Notes under the pieces: model-generated
The model's input: the letters and a program-made list of their open reading frames with translations, nothing else
The model's database searches: none
What the model was told of the DNA's origin: nothing
Translations under genes and position numbers: made by a program
DNA from: Urechis unicinctus
Taxonomy: Eukaryota; Annelida; Polychaeta; Xenopneusta; Urechidae
Assembly: GCA_034190875.2 (NCBI GenBank)
Contig: CM067350.1
Span: forward strand, 20,668,855-20,732,854
Length of the DNA: 64,000 nucleotides
Direction of reading: 5' to 3'
Part shown: in pieces, positions 1 through 14,475 of the stretch
How the letters are laid out: each line of letters begins with the position of its first letter
Numbering within the stretch: position 1 is the first letter of the stretch

Positions 1-696
1 ATATTCACCAATTGCCGATGTTTGAAAATATCAGGGGATGTTTTTGTTCATTAGGTGTATGCGATATGTGAACTGGATCAGAAGTACAAGAAAAGCGCAC
101 TCGCAGTTCTTCATGCGGTTGCCATTGTCACAAACGATGCCGATGTATCGGCTGGGCTACTGAGTCAAGCCAACTGCAACCATCAAAGCCTCTTAAAGCG
201 GGCAGTGACAGCCTGTGTCTTATTTTAAGTCATCCATCCTGATTATACAGCTGTTGGCTTAAACTGTAGACAAACAGATGTGCTTCAAGGAACGATTAAT
301 TGTGATTAACAGCTGTATTTAATGCATTGGTCCATCAACGACGAGTTTATTTTTAAACAGTTGGTATCATTGGAACGGCCCAATTTAGGGTTAGGTTTCA
401 CATGGATAGCGGCGAGATTGTCATATATGGAAGGTATATTGTTTTGAATTTGGTCAGATTTTGTACTTCTCATCTTACGAGATTACATCGATTTCTTATA
501 ACCGCTAAGCAATACAGAGCATTGCGGACATTGATTTGATATTATTGCCACTTAATTATCTTACAACTCGTCCTTGAGCAAGACACGCATACCATCTTGT
601 TAATTAAAAAGTGCGTACTTGTTATATTCTCATGTCAGACAAGCCGTATGGTCCACGAATTCGATTGAACATTGATTTATGCCGCTATTCGGGGTA

Positions 697-1235
697 AAAA
701 CGTCGGGGACAGAGATTACACAGCGCTACGACAGGAAAAGTGAAAAGTCGGATTTCTGTCCACTAGAAGGTCCTATCATTGTCTGAAAGCAGCCGTATAT
801 ATTCGTACCTACGTACCGGAAAAGGTCCAGAGAGGTCGGCCAAGCACTGCTGACAGTGGGTGCGTCTCGTTACATGTCGTGACAGGTTCTGCTGCATCGG
901 ATCAAAATTGTAGCAATGTCCTGTGTTGTCTGGACGGTGTCTAGACGGTGTCTGGACGCTGTCGTGATGAACAAGCATTATCTGAAGAATTGTTTTCATT
1001 GCCGTTTTATACCGATTGATTCCAGTCTGTGTCCAGATCTTGCCGAATTCGTACCGTCAGCGCCCGTTCATTGTTCGGTCACGGTCGGATCTCTCTCTGA
1101 TCGCAAGCAGGAGAATCGGGACGCTGTCGGTACAGATTCGGTCGTTTTTTTTACGAAGATACAAATCGGATCAGATTCGGATTGATAACGGGAGAATTTG
1201 GACGAATTCGGCTGGAAATGGCTGATTAGGTATGC
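697..1235. repeat. CpG-rich conserved core of the 6-kb unit
   Basis: This half-kilobase is visibly richer in CG dinucleotides than the rest of the unit and is one of the best conserved parts in all three copies (about 6,738-7,295 and 12,778-13,334). It contains the 11-bp minirepeats and several related cagattcgg/gaattcgg words. It has the look of a regulatory or promoter-like core, but no TATA box, tRNA box or gene start can be demonstrated. Confidence 0.5.
929..963. repeat. 11-bp minirepeat, short allele
   Basis: Three 11-bp blocks of the type ggacggtgtct / agacggtgtct / ggacgctgtcg lie end to end. The other two macrosatellite copies carry one extra agacggtgtct block, so the units differ in minirepeat number. 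Confidence 0.75.
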
Positions 1236-4200
1236 TTCAGGATTAATCTCTGATTTTTTCGTGATTAAATCAATGTGGTTAACTTTTGTTTGGAATTTCC
1301 CGCCACCAATCACACAGGATCTAGATCAGAATTTTGGCACACTTGAATCAGAAATGGTCCTATCAAGGACGGCAGTAAACATGCTGAATGTCTGACTGAA
1401 GCTTTACCAATGGTAAGGTATTTTTTCTAATATGATAGGCTTCAGACGACAGCTATGACGGTTGTAACGCACGAAGCCTCTCACCATTCTAGCTCCTCAT
1501 GTACACCGCCATAATAAATGCATACATTGATATCATCAAAAGGTTAGCAAATGAGCTATTGCTCAAATTAACTCAAAATCCATAACTATTTTACTTTTGT
1601 GTGGCAGAATGCTTATGCAGCAGATAGACGGTCATGATAAATTCCGAGCGCATCGAGTGTTGCATAGCCAACAGATTGAAAACAATTAATGGAGGTAATA
1701 GGGCATGGCTGATGTAACGGTGGCTTCATTAGCGAAAGAGCAAGATGATGAGGCAGTCTGTGTAAAAGAGGTGGCATCTCCTTGCCTGCTGATTCACCAC
1801 ATTATTCGCCAGACTACATACAGGAATAGAGACTGTATATCATCTAAGCTTTTGTAAGTTGTATTCAGTGCAATGTAGTCATTCCCACTTAAGGTTAGCA
1901 GAAGTGCTGAGCGACTCACTTAAGTCGTTATTTGTATATATGCTAGATTGTATCACTTGAGTTGTCGGCTGCATCATTAGCACTTGCATGAATTCAACGA
2001 TAAAAAGCTTTGGTATATGCTTTCATGAAACAATACCAACATATTTGTCAGGCAGGTTATTTACGCATGCTGAAGCGGCATAACTGGTCTGGGAGCATGC
2101 AACCTTTGTGTATTGGTGCCATCATCTTATCTAGTCCGTACATTCAACATTTTCTATGGAAATGAATACCTTTACCATCTGGACTTTCCTCGAGTGAAAT
2201 ATGATCATCAGGCTATTACCGTTTGTTGGTCAGGGAGAGTTCGTAGGGATTCTCAGAAACTGTGCACCATTCACTGTTTGCTCTTCGGCTGTAAAAGAAA
2301 GGGATTTCGCGTGAAGCAATCTTAGTTTACATGTTCTTACCAAGTACCAAGTATCGCAGAAAAATTATGCAAAATTCGATATGATTTAAATTATTATATC
2401 AAAGATGAATACATTATACAAATAAACATCGGAAGAAAAATTGATGACTATGGCATCCTCAACTTATCGTCAGATGGCGAAATCCCCCTCCCCGTCCTAC
2501 CAAACGCAACACTAACAAACCCCTATTTTTCTTACCGTGTAAATAATCCAGCGGGAAATAGGGTTGCTCATATGTAGACCGTTTTGCATGTAACGTGCTT
2601 TGGCCACGTTCGATAAAACTGATAGAAGCAAAGCATATTAACTTGGAACTTAAAGGCTACATAATAGGGCATTGTGTTCCGAACCGATAGTAGTCCACAC
2701 CTATATGTTACGTTCAATAGGTTACATAAGCCGTAATGATTCCTTTGTGGAGGTACATTGGTTTTATTCATAGCAAACGACTAGTCCATAAAAGTGATGG
2801 AAAAGGCTATTAATATGCCAACTGAATAGCCATAATCCAAAACAAATGACACATGGCATTTGATGCTGCTAGAGAAAAACACTTAATAGCCGACTTTCAT
2901 GAAATTGATTAAGGGAACTTCCATGACACTGATCAGAATGAAAGTGGGCATAGCAATGCTGAATGACAGTTCACCATGCGTCTTTACCATGCGGTACTGA
3001 TGTATTCCCAGGTCTCAGCATTCTACATTTGTAAAAAAAACACATACGAGTAAGCAATTTTCAACTATAGTCACATACGTTCTTCTTCTTCACTGTTTAT
3101 CATCCCGGCCTGCATAACAATGAACCTGCTTAACTCAGCACGTGGTGGCTTTCTGCACGCGCCCATCGCGGCCAATACTGCGCCCATCGTGTCGTATATC
3201 TATAACATCCAACGTTCAGTTCACCAATACAGTGATAACATTTGGCGCAGAAAACCTTATGCTTAGGTTCAGATCTGCACCGAATTAGACATCATTTACC
3301 TATACTATGTATTTGCATTCCAACAACGCCCGAGCGGAGTCGTGTGGATAAAAACGGCCGTCTTTATGCTTTGGTAGTTACAATCCCAGAGCGACAACTG
3401 AAACTATTAATGTTTCTGCACATGGTTTATGAATAATCATTATGACAAGATATATTTTCACACGACAGCATATTCAGCTGCAATGAAACGTCAGCAGTAT
3501 GCAGTCTTTTACTTTGGTATGCATTGATTTTTCGTGGCAAGACAATTCTTGTTGTGTGTAGTTCCGCTCCCATTTTGAGCTAAGTTTGTGTACAAATGTA
3601 AGATAAAGATTTAAACGAAAAACATGGCTGGCTTTGGTATGCGCCAGTCATATTTATACCTTGTAAGTAGATAAATCACGGTTCATCTTCGGTATGACAT
3701 TTGCGTACGAGGCCGTCGTTTGGCATTCATCTGTTATGAGGAGTTTGTAGCATCGGCGTGAAACCTTGTTCGTGAATGGCAGTAGTATCAACTTACTGTG
3801 TTAATAAGCGCATACTGCTTTGAGGTGGCGACTTATGGCTTAGATAAAACGGCAATTTATTTAATCTCTATATTCTTCCACGACTAGGGGATATGATAAT
3901 GTTGAGGGTATACTCGAATGCATTCAAGTGTTATGGCTTTAATATATTGTAAATAAGCCCGATAACCTATGAGCTTTAATTATGTTTGTCATAATCATTT
4001 TACCTCATGACATATCTGGCAACTGCTGAGCGATCAATAGACCGCTGATCAAGCCTAATTAGCCTCAATGATGAAGCGATTTTATTGGGAAATCATTGTT
4101 CCCAAAAGACATCGATACCCAATAATTTCCATGACGCATTATCTGAAAGACGCGATGTAGATTCCAACAGTCATCCAATTGCAGCAATGCTCTCACGTCA

Positions 4201-6019
4201 GTCGCCTTTAATAATAGTATAACCCCTCTTGAATGCATGTAAGTTTTATTTTACAATGAGAGTGTGGTTTGCGGAAGCTACAAAAGGATGAATTAACACG
4301 GAACACAGGGATGGTATTAAATATTTGGTGTATATGTAACTCACTTGTAATTATCCAGAACAGCTATTGATGAATGTAAGTGTATTTTGATACCGCCTGT
4401 GGGAGTACAAATATGAAAAGTAAAAACGCTCATGGAGAAATAATTAAGTTGAAACCTTTGCTTTGCAGGGAAACATCTATCTTACTTAACTGTTTCCATG
4501 GTGAGTGTATAGCTTGCCTCCTTGAATTTGTTCATGGAAGACAACACACACTGCACATTTGCTATCTTGTCGTATTTGGTATAGGTGACAAAATCTTCAA
4601 TTTGTGGACATAACTGACAGTTACTTGAGTTTGAAAACTGAACAATCAATAATCTTTCGGTCATGAAGTACAGTTTTGGTCTGATGATATTGCTTAACTT
4701 GAATAAATTTTATCTAAGCTTCATTATCGTTGGAGTGAATAGCACAACAGAGTATTTACGGTAGGTGAGCATGCCTATTCTAAGTGGTTGTAATTGCAAT
4801 CGGCACAATATTCATGAAATATTATCGTGTTCTGCTTGTACCAGAAGCCTTAAATAATTGAATATCATCGGCCTAAAGTTCTCTGTCGACACCAACAAAT
4901 CCTATTGACTATCATTGTGAATCATTTTAAGATCGTTTGCAGATGAGCTGTACTCTGTTATCATTCATGGATACGATACTGTGTAGCCAAAGTCGACATG
5001 AAATCATCTCTGCTAAGCATAAATAAATCAGCCGAGTGCTCCAAAATGCATGGAAATATTCCAGGTACCTTGTAAAGATAAAGACAGCAATGATGCTTTC
5101 GATATGGAATGCTTGAGTGTTCTATACCGAGACCACGTTTACGCGAAGCTAGATAATCGAGTAAATCAGTAAATCCACTCCGGTTCTCGCGCACCGTAAC
5201 CCGGTAGAGCAGGTAACCGAACTATTAACGACAGTCATTTGACAAACTAGCCCAGGAGACCCAATGGAATGGGGCAAGTCGAAATGTTTTGCATACGTAC
5301 AAGAGGTAAGTTAATGTCGTTACGACTTGATGCTCTACCTGTATCAGCTAACGCTATTATCATAATCATGAATGTTAGACCGATCATTTGTAAGAGTATT
5401 AAAGCTCGAAACTACGTAGCTAACGGCTTTCTGATGTCAGGAAAGATCATGCCCCCAAGAAGTCCTTTGCTAATCAATGGGTAATTCAAATGCCAAAGGA
5501 CAATTGCATTGTCAGTAATCTTTCCGAATTAATGGACATTCGTCTTGTTCAAGAAACCAAATTTAAGCAAACAGACCAACATTTAGCGTTGATTTAGTAC
5601 AAGCAAGGGCAGAAGTCGTATCGATTATTTGACCCTTTTCAATTCCGTATGATCATTTAGTCGTGACTTGTACAGTATATATTCTTTATATGATTAGAAT
5701 AATATATGTGTGAATTTACAAGCACATTTTTGAATGGATCATACTTCGAACAAATAAAAAAAACCCTCTGACATTTAAAGCAAATACTTAATAATCGGCA
5801 GGTGGAAGCGACTATCGACATTTTGACTTTACAACCTTAATAATTATGCATGCCATATAAATAGACACAGGATTACATGTGACCCATTCCATGATAACAT
5901 TTATAGAAGCCAATGTTGCAATTGGATTACCTTGTTAAAGACAAATACATCATATTTCATTACAAATAGAATGAACGCTTCATATTTGCGGCTCATGCTT
6001 ATTTCCTTTTTTTTATTAT

Positions 6020-9000
6020 ATATTCACCAATTGCCGATGTTTAAAATATCAGGGGAAGTTTTTGTTCATTAAGTGAATATGACATGTGAACTGGAATCAA
6101 TCGGCATTAGGTGTATGCGATATGTGAACTGGATCAGAAGTACAAGAAAAGCGCACTCGCAGTTCTTCATGCGGTTGCCATTGTCACAAACGATGCCGAT
6201 GTATCGGTAGGGCTACTGAGTCAAGCCAACTGCAACCATCAAAGCCTCTTAATGCGGCAGTGACAGCCTGTGTCTTATTTTAAGTCATCCATCCTGATTA
6301 TACAGCTGTTGGCTTAAACTGTAGACAAACAGATGTGCTTCAAGGAACGATTAATTGTGATTAACAGCTGTATTTAATGCATTGGTCCATCAACGACGAG
6401 TTTATTTTTAAACAGTTGGTATCATTGGTACGGCCCAATTTAGGGTTAGGTTTCACATGGATAGCGGCGAGATTGTCAAAATATGGAAGGTATATTGTTT
6501 TGAATTTGGTCAGATTTTGTACATCTAATCTTATGAAATTATAACGATTTCTTTTAACCGCTAAGGAATACAGAGCATTGCGGACATTGATTTGATATTA
6601 TTGCCACTTAATTATCTTACAACTCGTCCTTGAGCAAGACACGCATACCATCTTGTTAATTAAAAAGTGCTTACTTGTTATATTCTCATGTCAAACAAGC
6701 CGTATGGTCCACGAATTCGATTGAAACATTGCCGCTATTCGGGGTAAAAACGTCGGGGACAGAGATTACACAGCGCTACGACAGGAAAAGTGAAAAGTCG
6801 GATTTCTGTCCTCTAGAAGGTCCTATCATTGTCTGAACGCAGCCGTATATGTTCGTACCTACGTACCGGAAAAGGTCCAGAGAGGTCGGCCAAGCACAGC
6901 TGACAGTGGGTGCGTCTCGTTACATGTCGTGACAGGTTCTGTTGCATCGGATCAAAATCGTAGCAATGTCCTGTGTTGTCTGGACGGTGTCTAGACGGTG
7001 TCTAGACGGTGTCTGGACGCTGTCGTGATGAACGAGCATTATCTGAAGAATTGTTTTCATTGCCGTTTAATACCGATTGATTCCAGTCTGTGTCCAGATC
7101 TTGCCGAATTCGTACCGTCAGCGCCCGTTCATTGTTCGATCACGGTCGGATCTCTCTCGGATCGCAAGCAGGAGAATCGGGACGCTGTCGGGACAGATTC
7201 GGTCGGGTTTTTTACGAAGATACAAATCGGATCAGATTCGGATTGATAACGGGAGAATTGGGACGAATTCGGCTGGAAATGGCTGATTAGGTATGCTTCA
7301 GGATTAATCTCTGATTTTTTCGTGATTAAATCAATGCGGTTAACTTTTGTTTGGAATTTCCCGCCACCAATCACACAGGATCTAGATCAGAATTTTGGCA
7401 CACTTGAATCAGAAATGGTCCTATCAAGGAAGGCAGTAAACATGCTGAATGCCTGACTTAAGGTTTACCAAAAGTAAGGTATGTTTTCTAATATGATAGG
7501 CTTCAGACGACAGATATGAGGGTTGTAACGGCCGAAGCCTCTCACCATTCTAGCACCTCATGTACACCGCCATAATAAATGCATACATTGATATCATCAA
7601 AAGGTTAGCAAATGAGCTATTGCTCAAATTAACTCAAAATCCATAACTATTTTACTTTTGTGTGGCAGAATGCTTATGCAGCAGATAGACGGTCATGATA
7701 AATCCAGAGCGCATCGAGTGTTGCATAGCCAACAGATTGAAAACAATTAATGGAGGTAATAGGGCATGGCTGATGTAACGGGTGGCTTCATTAGCGAAAG
7801 AGCAAGATGATGAGGCATTCTGCGTAAAAGAGGTGGCATCTCCTTGCCTGCTGATTCACCACATTATTCGCCAGACTACATACAGGAATAGAGACTGTAT
7901 ATCATCTAAGCTTTTGTAAGTTGTATTCAGTGCAATGTAGTCATTCCCACTTAAGGTTAGCAGAAGTGCTGAGCGACTCACTTAAGTCGTTATTTGTATA
8001 TATGCTAGATTGTATCACTTGAGTTGTCGGCTGCATCATTAGCACTTGCATGAATTCAACGATAAAAAGCTTTGGTATATGCTTTCATGAAACAATACCA
8101 ACATATTTGTCAGGCAGGTTATTTACGCATGCTGAAGCGGCATAACTGGTCTGGGAGCATGCAACCTTTGTGTATTGGTGCCATCATCTTATCTAGTCCG
8201 TACATTCAACATTTTCTATGGAAATGAATATCTTAGACCATCGAGACTTCCCTCGAGTGAAATATGATTATCAGGCTATTACCGTTTGTTGGTCACGGAT
8301 AGTTCGTAGGGATTCTCAGAAACTGTGCACCATTCCCTGTTTTCTCTGTGCCTGTAAAAGAAAGGGATTTCGCGTGAAGCAATCTTAGTTTACATGTTCG
8401 TACCAAGTATCAAGTATCGCAGAAAAAATTATGGAAAATTCGATATGATTTAAATTATTATATCAAAGATGAATACATTATACAAATAAACATCGGAAGA
8501 AAAATTGATGACTATGGCATCCTCAACTTATCGTCAGATGGCGAAATCCCCCTCCCCGTCCTACCAAACGCAACACTAACAAACCCCTATTTTTCTTACC
8601 GTGTAAATAATCCAGCGGGAAATAGGGTTGCTCATATGTAGACCGTTTTGCATGTAACGTGCTTTGGCCACGTTCGATAAAACTGATAGAAGCAAAGCAT
8701 ATTAACTTGGAACTTAAAGGCTACATAATAGGGCATTGTGTTCCGAACCGATAGTAGTCCACACCTATATGTTACGTTCAATAGGTTACATAAGCCGTAA
8801 TGATTCCTTTGTGGAGGTACAATGGTTTTATTCATAGCAAACGACTAGTCCATAAAAGTGATGGAAAAGGCTATTAATATGCCAACTGAATAGCCATAAT
8901 CCAAAACAAATGACACATGGCATTTGATGCTGCTAGAGAAAAACACTTAATAGCCGACTTTCATGAAATTGATTAAGGGAACTTCCATGACACTGATCAG

Positions 9001-12000
9001 AATGAAAGTGGGCATAGCAATGCTGAATGACAGTTCACCATGCGTCTTTACCATGCGGTACTGATGTATTCCCAGGTCTCAGCATTCTACATTTGTAAAA
9101 ACACATACGAGTAAGCAATTTTCAACTATAGTCACATACGTTCTTCTTCTTCACTGTTTATCATCCCGGCCTGCATAACAATGAACCTGCTTAACTCAGC
9201 ACGTGGTGGCTTTCTGCACGCGCCCATCGCGGCCAATACTGCGCCCATCGTGTCGTATATCTATAACATCCAACGTTCAGTTCACCAATACAGTGATAAC
9301 ATTTGGCGCAGAAAACCTTATGCTTAGGTTCAGATCTGCACCGAATTAGACATCATTTACCTATACTATGTATTTGCATTCCAACAACGCCCGAGCGGAG
9401 TCGTGTGGATAAAAACGGCCGTCTTTATGCTTTGGTAGTTACAATCCCAGAGCGACAACTGAAACTATTAATGTTTCTGCACATGGTTTATGAATAATCA
9501 TTATGACAAGATATATTTTCACACGACAGCATATTCAGCTGCAATGAAACGTCAGCAGTATGCAGTCTTTTACTTTGGTATGCATTGATTTTTCGTGGCA
9601 AGACAATTCTTGTTGTGTGTAGTTCCGCTCCCATTTTGAGCTAAGTTTGTGTACAAATGTAAGATAAAGATTTAAACGAAAAACATGGCTGGCTTTGGTA
9701 TGCGCCAGTCATATTTATACCTTGTAAGTAGATAAATCACGGTTCATCTTCGGTATGACATTTGCGTACGAGGCCGTCGTTTGGCATTCATCTGTTATGA
9801 GGAGTTTGTAGCATCGGCGTGAAACCTTGTTCGTGAATGGCAGTAGTATCAACTTACTGTGTTAATAAGCGCATACTGCTTTGAGGTGGCGACTTATGGC
9901 TTAGATAAAACGGCAATTTATTAATCTCTATATTCTTCCACGACTAGGGGATATGATAATGTTGAGGGTATACTCGAATGCATTCAAGTGTTATGGCTTT
10001 AATATATTGTAAATAAGCCCGATAACCTATGAGCTTTAATTATGTTTGTCATAATCATTTTACCTCATGACATATCTGGCAACTGCTGAGCGATCAATAG
10101 ACCGCTGATCAAGCCTAATTAGCCTCAATGATGAAGCGATTTTATTGGGAAATCATTGTTCCCAAAGACATCGATACCCAATAATTTCCATGACGCATTA
10201 TCTGAAAGACGCGATGTAGATTCCAACAGTCATCCAATTGCAGCAATGCTCTCACGTCAGTCGCCTTTAATAAATAGTATAACCCCTCTTGAATGCATGT
10301 AAGTTTTATTTTACAATGAGAGTGTGGTTTGCGGAAGCTACAAAAGGATGAATTAACACGGAACACAGGGATGGTATTAAATATTTGGTGTATATGTAAC
10401 TCACTTGTAATTATCCAGAACAGCTATTGATGAATGTAAGTGTATTTTGATACCGCCTGTGGGAGTACAAATATGAAAAGTAAAAACGCTCATGGAGAAA
10501 TAATTAAGTTGAAACCTTTGCTTTGCAGGGAAACATCTATCTTACTTAACTGTTTCCATGGTGAGTGTATAGCTTGCCTCCTTGAATTTGTTCATGGAAG
10601 ACAACACACACTGCACATTTGCTATCTTGTCGTATCTGGTATTGGTGACAAAATCTTCATATTAAGGACATAACTGACAATAACTCGGGTTTGATAGCTG
10701 AGCAATCAATAACCTATTGACCATGAAGTAGAGTTATGTTCTGACGATGTTGCTTAACGAAGCTGCATTATCGGTAGGCGAGTAAGCCTATTCTAGGTGT
10801 TGTAATTGCAATCAGCACAATATTCATGAAGTATAATCGCATTCTACTTGTAACAGAAGCCTTAAATGATTGACTAGCATCGGCTTAAAGTTCTCTGTGG
10901 ACACCAACAAATCCTATTGACTGTCATTGTGAATCCTTTTAAGATCGTTTGCAGAAGAGCTGTACTGTTATCATTCATAGATATGATACTGTGTAGCCAA
11001 AGTTGACATGAAATCTTCTCTACTAAGCATAAATAAATCAGCCGAGTGCTCCGAAATGCATGGCAAAAATCAAGTACCTTGTAAAGATAAAGATTGTTAT
11101 GATGCTTTCGAAATGGAATGGTTGAGAGTTCATTACCGAGACCACGTTTGCACGAAGCTGATAATCGAGTAAATTATCAAATCCACTCTGGTTTTAACGC
11201 GGCGTTATCCGCGCCAGCAAGTAACTGAGCTATAAACGACGGCTGAGTCGTTTGACAAACTAACCGAGTAGACTGTAGGAAATGAAGCAAGTCGGAATGT
11301 TTTGCATGCGTACATGGGCTACGTTCGCCTTATTGAATGTATATGGCCGAATTGAAATGCCCGCCGTAATTAATGTCGTTCTACAGTGATCAGCTAACGC
11401 TATTTTCATATCCATGAATGTTGGACCGATTATTTCTACGACTTTAAAGGCTCGCAACTACGCAGCTAACGGCTTATTGAGGTTAAGAAAGATCGGGTCC
11501 CGAAGAAGTCCTTTGTTAATCAATTTGTAATTTAAATAGGACATTTATAAATAAGCAATAGGACAATTGAATAGTTAGTAATCTTCCCGATTTAATGGAC
11601 ATTGATCTTGTTCAAGAAACCAAATTTACGGAAACAGACCAACATTTAGCGTTGATTTAGTACAAGCTATGGCTGAAGTCGTATCGATTATTTGACCCTT
11701 TTCAATTCCGTATGATCATTTAGTCGTGACTTGTACAGTATATATTCTTTATATGATTGGAATAATATATGTGTGAATTTACAAGCTCATTATTGAATTG
11801 ATCATACATTGAACAAAAAGAAACTCCCTCAGACATTTAAAGCAACTACTCGGACAAGTATTTCTTAATAATCGGCAGGTGGAAGCGACTATCGACTTTA
11901 CAACCTTAATAACTATGCATGCCATATGAATAGACACAAGATCACATGCGACCCATTCCATGATCACATTTATAGAAGCCAATGTTGCAACTGGATTATC

Positions 12001-12080
12001 TTGTCAAAGACAAATACATCATTACAAATAGAATGAACGCTTCATATTTGCAGCTCATATTTATTTCCTTTTTTTATTAT
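6020..12080. repeat. 6-kb macrosatellite unit, copy 2
   Basis: Complete copy of the tandem unit. Near 6,060-6,110 it has a small internal duplication of the segment around tgtgaactgga that copies 1 and 3 lack. Positions 6,110-10,672 match copy 1 almost base for base; 10,673-11,600 is clearly diverged from copy 1 with several small indels. It has three 11-bp minirepeats where copy 1 has two variants fewer (see 6,979). The segment 10,701-10,823 reappears inverted in copy 3. Confidence 0.9.
6979..7022. repeat. 11-bp minirepeat, long allele (copy 2)
   Basis: Four 11-bp blocks, one more than copy 1. Contains two TCTAGA palindromes spaced 11 bp apart. Confidence 0.75.
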
Positions 12081-13018
12081 ATATTCACCAATTAGCGATG
12101 TTTGAAAATATCAGGGGATGTTTTTGTTCATTAGGTGTATGCGATATGTGAACTGGATCAGAAGTACAAGAAAAGCGCACTCGCAGTTCTTCATGCGGTT
12201 GCCATTGTCACAAACGATGCCGATGTATCGGTAGGGCTACTGAGTCAAGCCAACTGCAACCATCAAAGCCTCTTAATGCGAGCAGTGACAGCCTGTGTCT
12301 TATTTTAAGTCATCCATCCTGATTATACAGCTGTTGGCTTAAACTGTAGACAAACAGATGTGCTTCAAGGAACGATTAATTGTGATTAACAGCTGTATTT
12401 AATGCATTGGTCAATCAATGACGAGACATGATGTTTATTTTTAAACAGTTGGTATCATTGGTACGGCTCACTTTAAGGGTTAGGTTTCACATGGATAGCG
12501 GCGAGATTGTTCAATATGAAATGTACATTGGTTCGAATTCGGTTACATTGTGTACTTCTAATCTTACGAGATTACATCGATTTCTTTTAACCGCTAAGCA
12601 ATACAGAGCATTGCGGACATTGATTTGATAATATTGCCATTTAATTATCTTACAACTCGTCCTTGAGCAAGACACGCATACCATCTTGTTAATTAAAAAG
12701 TGCGTACTTGTTATATTCTCATGTCAAACAAGCCGTATGGTCCACGAATTCGATTGAACATTGATTTATGCCGCTATTCGGGGTAAAAACGTCGGGGACA
12801 GAGATTACACAGCGCTACGACAGGAAAAGTGAAAAGTCGGATTTCTGTCCTCTAGAAGGTCCTATCATTGTCTGAACGCAGCCGTATATATTCGTACCTA
12901 CGTACCGGAAAAGGTCCAGAGAGGTCGGCCAAGCACTGCTGACAGTGGGTGCGTCTCGTTACATGTCGTGACAGGTTCTGCTGCATCGGATCAAAATCGT
13001 AGCAATGTCCTGTGTTGT

Positions 13019-13062
13019 CTGGACGGTGTCTAGACGGTGTCTAGACGGTGTCTGGACGCTGT
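13019..13062. repeat. 11-bp minirepeat, long allele (copy 3)
   Basis: Same four-block arrangement as copy 2 at the equivalent position of the unit. Confidence 0.75.
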
Positions 13063-14352
13063 CGTGATGAACAAGCATTATCTGAAGAATTGTTTTCATT
13101 GCCGTTTTATACCGATTGATTCCAGTCTGTGTCCAGATCTTGCCGAATTCGTACCGTCAGCGCCCGTTCATTGATCTGTCACGGTCGGATCTCTCTCTGA
13201 TCGCAAGCAGGAGAATCGGGACGCTGTCGGTACAGATTCGGTCGGTTTTTTTACGAAGATACAAATCGGATCAGATTCGGATTGATAACGGGAGAATTGG
13301 GACGAATTCGGCTGGAAATGGCTGATTAGGTATGCTTCAGGATTAATCTCTGATTTTTTCGTGATTAAATCAATGTGGTTAACGTTTGTTTGGAATTTCC
13401 CGCCACCAATCACACAGGATCTAGATCAGAATTTTGGCACACTTGAATCAGAAATGGTCCTATCAAGGACGGCAGTAAACATGCTGAATGTCTGACTGAA
13501 GCTTTACCAATGGTAAGGTATGTTTTCTAATATGATAGGCTTCAGACGACAGCTATGACGGTTGTAACGGCCGAAGCCTCTCACCATTCTAGCACCTCAT
13601 GTACACCGCCATAATAAATGCATACATTGATATCATCAAAAGGTTAGCAAATGAGCTATTGCTCAAATTAACTCAAAATCCATAACTATTTTACTTTTGT
13701 GTGGCAGAATGCTTATGCAGCAGATAGACGGTCATGATAAATTCAGAGCGCATCGAGTGTTGCATAGCCAACAGATTGAAAACAATTAATGGAGGTAATA
13801 GGGCATGACTGATGTAACGGTGGCTTTATTAGCGAAAGAGCGAGACGACGAGGCATCTCCTTGCCTGCTGATTCGCCACATTATTCGCCAGACTACGTAC
13901 AGGAATACAGACTGTATATCATCTAAGCTTTTGTAAGTTGTATTCCGTGCAATGTAGGCATTCCCACTTTAGGTTAGCAGAAGACAGTGCTGAGCGACTC
14001 ACTTTAGTCGTTATTTGTATGTATGCTAGATTGTATCACTTGAGTTGTTGGCTGCATCATTAGCACTTGCATGAATTCAACGATTAAAAGCTGCCATGTC
14101 ATAAATGTTTTTCAAGAAACAATACCAACATATTTGTCAGGGTATTTACGCATGCTAAAGCGGCATAATTGGTTTGGGAGGATGCAACCTTGTGTATTGG
14201 TGCAATCATCTGATCTAGTCCGTACATTCACCATTTTCTATGGAAATGAATATCTTAGACCATCGAGACTTCCCTCGAGTGAAATATGATTATCAGGCTA
14301 TTACCGTTTGCTGATCAAAGATAGTTCGTAGGGATGCACAGAACTGTGCACC

Positions 14353-14475
14353 ATATTGTGCTGATTGCAATTACAACACCTAGAATAGGCTTACTCGCCT
14401 ACCGATAATGAAGCTTCGTTAAGCAACATCGTCAGAACAGAACTCTACTTCATGGTCAATAGGTTATTGATTGCT
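14353..14475 (-). repeat. 123-bp inverted patch copied from another part of the 6-kb unit
   Basis: This stretch is the reverse complement of 10,701-10,823 in copy 2, over the same 123-bp length with only a few mismatches. It replaces the sequence found at about 2,263-2,336 of copy 1. It matches the diverged copy-2 version of the donor rather than the copy-1 version at 4,640-4,805, so the source was a copy-2-like unit. Sequence on both sides (gtgcaccat to the left, cttaccaagtacc to the right) returns to the normal unit. Confidence 0.88.

Larger units (their letters stand above)
1..6019. repeat. 6-kb macrosatellite unit, copy 1
   Basis: First of three tandem copies. The motif starting atattcaccaattg recurs at 6,020 and 12,081, giving periods of about 6,019 and 6,061 bp. 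Reading frames inside are short, overlap on both strands and recur only because the DNA recurs, so I see no gene. Copies 1 and 2 are nearly identical up to about 4,612 and then drop sharply in similarity (4,613-5,560 against 10,673-11,600). A short patch near 2,165-2,330 also differs from copies 2 and 3, which agree with each other. The window starts at the unit boundary by chance, so the array probably extends to the left. Confidence 0.9.

Noticed and set aside
763-1395. Several 65-89 codon frames on both strands, repeated at 7 and 13 kb
   Set aside because: They overlap each other on opposite strands and persist only because the 6-kb unit is tandemly repeated; no family motif and no pattern of synonymous change.
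3242-3436. 64-codon frame identical in copies 1 and 2
   Set aside because: The DNA itself is identical there, and copy 3 does not keep the frame.
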